From the NCBI GenBank assembly GCA_003586115.2, contig QVOM02000126.1, positions 7,100,096 to 7,164,095 on the forward strand: a DNA stretch of 64,000 nucleotides, read 5' to 3'. Below the pieces are notes generated by a model. The model did not search any database, was not told the origin of the DNA, and worked only from the letters and a program-made list of their open reading frames with translations. Made by a program: the position numbers and the translations under genes. The DNA is from Salvator merianae. Its lineage: Eukaryota > Chordata > Lepidosauria > Squamata > Teiidae. Numbering within the stretch: the first letter of the stretch is position 1; every line of letters starts with the position of its first letter. This document shows positions 12,088 to 64,000 of the stretch, piece by piece.

Positions 12088-12291
12088 CAATGGCCAGTGG
12101 GTTTAAGCCCAGGTGTTCACATCCCGTGCAAAACACACCATTGCTGTTCATGGGCCTCTGTAGCTCCGTACTGCCTCCGTACTGCCTCCATACTGCCTAA
12201 GTAGTCAGTACCTGCTGCGTCAGTATGGAGGCACAGAGGCCCCGCGAACAGCCATGGCACACGGGGCCCTTAAATTCATGGGCCGCCACTG
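12088..12291. mobile_element. hAT-type MITE family A, diverged copy
   Basis: Internal arms match family A (AACAGCCATGGCACACGG; GTACTGCC repeats at the centre) with an inverted end CCGCCACTG. No TSD can be read, so it is older or rearranged. Confidence 0.6.
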
Positions 12292-13321
12292 GCCTTGTCC
12301 ATTGTCCACCTTGGCCAGGTATTGACGCTCTCTCTCCATGTCATTCTTGAACTGTGCCGGAGTGGCCCAGGAGAGGCTGAAGCTCATGGAAACAGGAGCA
12401 CGAACACGCAGGCATCTTGGCTTGCTCAAACCTGGATTGAGGCAGGGTGGAGCAAACAGGGGCAGTAACTTCATTGGGGTGGCAAAAATGGCGCAAAATA
12501 TCAAATCCTACTTCCAAAACTTTATTGTGGGGAGCAGCGAGCAGAAAGAGAAGGCCTCTGCGCCCCCCTGGATTTTTTTCTAGATCTACTGTTGGGCTTC
12601 CTCGCTGTGCTGTCAGGTAAGCGTGCCTCACCTTGCCCATTATTGTGCCCCTTATAGTTTTTTCCTTCTTTTCCAGGGGCAACTGGTGGTGCAAAACTTT
12701 TGCTTTATCCCAGGTTCTTCCAGTTATCCACAAAATCATTTCCAGGACTTTCTGATTCTGTTTGGCCATATCAGTGGCTCACTGCACCGCTATGCTCTGT
12801 TCTTCACCGTAAGAACAACTGCTCTTACGATGCCCAGTATGTGCAACTGAGGCCCTTTTCAGCTTCCCTAGAACAAGGGTATTCATTTTTCTCTTGAAAG
12901 ACGGTGGAGAGTTTGTCATGTTATAGGGACAGGGGCTGTATCCAGGGATGTTACAATACTATGCCAGTTCACATCTTCTGTTTACAGTCTGGTTTTGGTC
13001 AGCTATGAGAGTCTATTGCAATTTTCAAGAGAACACACAATAATACCAGAGAGCAATTTCATTTTATTCCTTGAAATAAATTCCTTGAGTTTTCTTGGAA
13101 GTATATCTGCGAGTAACCGTTTTTCTGCTAGCAAATCCTGATACAACCATAGTAATTATGCCTTCTACTCATTGGATCTTGATTAATGCTTTGCTTTTCA
13201 TTTTGTTAGTACAAAACATATTGTACTTTATTACTTCTAAACCTACTTAACCCTAAGTAGTTACTCTTAACTCCTTGTGACTACAAGAACACATCCATAC
13301 AGTTTTCTTGGCACTTTCTTT
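12292..13321. other. Unassigned DNA with a 142-codon open frame
   Basis: A minus-strand frame at 12341..12769 is open for 142 codons (includes LEMILWITGRTWDKAK and GKVRHAYLTAQRG). Neither splice sites nor a protein family could be assigned. It may be a fragment of an unrecognised transposon ORF. Confidence 0.25.
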
Positions 13322-13434
13322 CTTTCTGCACTGGGCCTTATTCTGGAATATATCCTGGAATAGGGGCCTGCTATAGCCTGCACCAGCACACGGGTGCAGA
13401 ATAATCCAGAATAAGTCCCAGTGCAGAAAGGGCC
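13322..13434. mobile_element. Short palindromic MITE, family C
   Basis: Ends CTTTCTGCACTGGGCCTTAT and ATAAGTCCCAGTGCAGAAAG are inverted repeats. The centre (GGGGCCTGCTATAGCCTGCA) matches the copies at 9923 and 45175. Confidence 0.7.
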
Positions 13435-13803
13435 ACAATCTCCCATCCAAGCACTAATCAGGCACAATTTCGCTTACTTTCTGAGACCAGATAAGAATGG
13501 TCAGGCGCAGCCTAAATGTTGAATAGTCTCCCCAACTCTAATCCAGTCAAATTAAAGCAAAAGACTCAGCATGATGCCTAGTTAAGGAGAAAAAATAATG
13601 GCAGCTGTAACAAACCATTTTGTCAACAACATTATATTAAATCTAAAGCTTATATACTAAAGCAGACCTCCTTTGCTATGTCTTCTGCATAAAAGCTGCT
13701 TTCCTTACTGTGCTCCTTTTAAGGGGAAAGAAAGAAAAGTGTGAGGGAAACCATATGATTTTACTACATGGATAAGAAGCTTGGGGGAAAAGACAGTCAT
13801 GAG

Positions 13804-14002
13804 CAGCGGCAGCCCGTGCCTTTAAGGGCGGGTGTTCGTGCGAGTGCTATGGCCGTTCGCGGGGCCTCCGTGCCTCCGTAGTGACACAGCAGGTCACTAG
13901 GCGACCTGCTGTGTCACTACGGAGGCCTGGAGGCCCGGAGGCCCTGTGAACAGCCATGGCACTCGCGCGAACACCTGCCCTTAAAGGCACGGGCCGCTGC
14001 TG
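13804..14002. mobile_element. hAT-type MITE family A
   Basis: 199 bp, nearly perfect palindrome (CAGCGGCAGCCCGTGCCTTT ... AAAGGCACGGGCCGCTGCTG), GC-rich arms. Flanks GTCATGAG and GTTGTGAG match at 6 of 8 positions. Confidence 0.75.
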
Positions 14003-14211
14003 GTTGTGAGTCTAGAAATGGCGGGAAGATAAATACCCCCTTCCCCTTGCTGTTCTTATTTTCAGTTGCATCTTCCAATGTTGTTTTGCAAGTGGAAACA
14101 ATCATACTACTAATTATTTTATGTAGTTAAATCTTTAGAGTAGCATTTTATCAAGGTTATCATGTCCAGCTCTGAATACGAAAAAGAATAGGTATGTTTC
14201 ATCAATCTTAC

Positions 14212-14289
14212 AAAGTATTTCCAGTTCATTTGTCTTAAGCCTGTATTCCAAGATACTATGGAAGAAATTCTTCTCCAGTGCAGCACAAG
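14212..14289 (-). CDS. Alternative candidate 3' exon (low confidence)
   Basis: A strong acceptor (TTTTTACTCTGTCAG) and donor (GTAAGA) enclose 78 bases, phase 1 to 1, open in the frame that would follow exon N. The product is lysine- and leucine-rich (LEKNFFHSILEYRLKTNELE). It competes with 16051..16343 as the next exon, or could follow as alternative splicing. No family resemblance was found. Confidence 0.18.
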
Positions 14290-14513
14290 CTGACAGAGTA
14301 AAAATCTGCTTAAACATTTCGATAAAAACTAATGTCCATTCTTTTGGTAGTTAATTTCACTGCACTTGATCTGGAAGTACTTAATATCTGTGTTTCTGCA
14401 AGAGAGAAGTAAGGCCATATTAGAAAAATCACTCTAATTCCAAACTGGCTTCATAGAAAGTCAGCAGAACTACCCAAGGAGAACTCAGGAATGGCATTTA
14501 AGGAAATTCTGGA

Positions 14514-14808
14514 AGGCAAAGATGCACCTCTATGCAGTTTTCTTAGCCAAGATACAGAAGTGGTTTGCAACTGCCTACTTCCAGGGAGAGGCTGGGGATT
14601 GAACCAGGAACCCTCTACTTTCCCAGCAGTTTGCTCTACCACTGAACTACAGCCCCTCCCAGACTTCATAGGCACCTCTATGCAGTTTTCTTGGCAGGGA
14701 TACTGAAGTGGTTTGCCATGCCTATTTTTAACAAAAGGCTGGGGATTTAGACAGCAACCCTCTATTTTCCAGGCAGCTTGCTCTACTACTAAGCTACAGC
14801 CATTCCCA
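14514..14808 (-). repeat. Two tandem tRNA-derived SINEs
   Basis: Minus strand: 14514-14665 carries GGGGCTGTAGTTCAGTGGTA (box A region) and GGTTCAATCCCC (box B); 14671-14808 is a second, more decayed copy. This is the same family as at 49612, 52535, 52690 and 60876-61370. Confidence 0.8.
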
Positions 14809-15937
14809 CAACCAAGTTCCTAGCTGCAGTTAAAAACAATCACAGCCAACACATTGAATGCTCACAGTATAGTGAAGGCTAAAGGACTGAACTTTGTAAA
14901 TCAGATCCCGGTTCTGAGGATCACCCCTTCAGAAGTTGCCTATGATCATGAAAATACACACACACAAAGTTTCACAGCTTTTTAACTCTTTCAGAATAAA
15001 TTAACTCTTTCCTGGCATCTTCAAGTGTTCTCCACAGAATTAAATGCATAGGCCTTAAAAATTTCAAGTTGACAAAGGGTTAATGGATTCTATCTGGTCC
15101 AGTGCAAGCTATTTTCTTGAACACTTCATCTCCCCAGACTGGTTTTGGATTCATTTTATAAAATATTTTATTGTGGAGTGGAGAACTAGTTGTTTTTTTT
15201 TTGTGATCTATGCTAATCAAATAAGCAAATGGTTTTCCTAATTACTCTGTCTTCAAATCAATAAAAAAGAAAAGACACATTGATGGCCTGGATTCTCACA
15301 TACCTTCATTCTCTTGCTAGACAGGTTTATGTTGTTCTGGAAGGCCCATTCTGTGATGTCCCGTGGTTTGACAGGTTAGCCAATGTGCTTCTTGCCTGCT
15401 TAACGGCTACTTCTGCATGGCCGCCCCGGGAGTGACACGTTCCCACTGCTGAATTCTTTGATTTCTTACCTGAAAGACAAACTATAGAATTGGCTCTTTT
15501 CATTCACAATGTTTTTAGCGGGAGCAAAAGAAGTCAAGTACAGTATATTAAATGTGTCCCGATTATACACACGAAGCTGAATCAGGTGACAAATTGAGGC
15601 TGTGTATGCATTTATTTATTTTGTCAAATCAGGGAAATAAAATAAATAACACTGAAAAGGCTCTGGGTTCCATGGGTTACTCCAGCGTTTCAGCAGGTTT
15701 GAAAGATTCATGTTGGTTTCTCAGGACCACAAGAATTCCCCTAGAACAGCGCAGGAAGTACTGTTGTAACATGTGCATTCCACCTCCAAAGACCTCTTCC
15801 AGAATTGCCAGCTTGTTCTTCTTAATTAAACTCCAATTTCTTCTTCTGCCCTTTTTTCTTGCTGTCAACCCTTTTCTCTGGAACAGACTGATACTGGTAC
15901 CACTCCTTCCTTTCTATTTTTTAAAAATATAAACTGC
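14809..15937. other. Unassigned AT-rich DNA
   Basis: Contains short (CA)n and A-rich tracts. Open frames around 15552-15932 and 15677-15868 lie on opposite strands of each other and show no family motif. Confidence 0.25.
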
Positions 15938-15943
15938 TTTATT
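15938..15943 (-). promoter_or_regulatory. Possible polyadenylation signal AATAAA
   Basis: Canonical AATAAA on the minus strand about 110 bases beyond the stop codon at 16051. This is a normal distance for a short 3' UTR of the candidate terminal exon. AATAAA is frequent in AT-rich DNA, so alone it is weak evidence. Confidence 0.3.
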
Positions 15944-16050
15944 CATATATTCCAATGCTAACATTCAGCTTGAATATTTAGAATAAGGGGGGGAAAAAAC
16001 ACAGAAAAGCACCAATAAAGACAGTAATACAGAATGAAATACTATACCAT

Positions 16051-64000
<47,950 letters not shown>

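Noticed and set aside
1..16000. PCNX4, the neighbour of LRRC9 in other vertebrates
   Set aside because: I looked for its membrane segments and conserved blocks on the minus strand and found none; it probably lies beyond position 1.

Overview
This is vertebrate nuclear DNA, most likely from a squamate reptile (lizard or snake). Small exons with consensus splice sites are scattered through long introns. The interspersed repeats are reptile-type: CR1/L3-like and L2-like LINEs, tRNA-derived SINEs, many hAT-type and Tc1/mariner-type DNA elements, and a solo LTR. The squamate assignment is an inference from the repeats; the species cannot be named.

The only cellular gene I can support is LRRC9 (leucine-rich repeat containing 9), on the minus strand and transcribed from high to low coordinates. 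Thirteen exons between 63943 and 33040 have AG acceptors, GT donors and an unbroken chain of intron phases (0,0,0,1,0,0,2,0,2,1,0,0,0). They encode about 630 residues of SDS22-type leucine-rich repeats. The N-terminal part lies beyond position 64000. At the 3' end I recognise another exon at 17192..17310. Two more exons are proposed, at 28376..28437 and 16051..16343; they complete the phase chain (0-2, 2-1, 1-stop), and a polyadenylation signal lies about 110 bases beyond the proposed stop. If correct, at least 48 kb of the window is the 3' part of LRRC9 and its introns.

The rest is mostly repeats. 1-17 kb: two diverged copies of an unclassified repeat, CR1-type LINE fragments, a nested block (5.4-6.7 kb), a CR1 copy split by a 1.2-kb DNA element (7.4-8.6 kb) and several palindromic MITEs. 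17-23 kb: tandem inverted-repeat elements, a LINE copy carrying a solo LTR with a 5-bp target-site duplication (TSD), and a CR1 reverse-transcriptase fragment interrupted by exactly 676 consecutive T. 23-31 kb: a mariner-like MITE, a GC-rich hAT MITE inside another repeat, a decayed Tc1 element and a CR1 3' end. 31-64 kb: LRRC9 exons among SINEs, palindromic MITEs, LINE tails, a U6 snRNA retropseudogene with a TSD, a decayed L2-like LINE (53.4-56.1 kb) and fold-back elements.

No CRISPR array, operon, toxin system or infectious viral gene was seen. The most notable structures are the palindromic hAT MITE families whose 8-bp TSDs can be read directly, the nested insertions, the U6 retrocopy, the poly-T block and the LRRC9 3' end rebuilt from intron phase.
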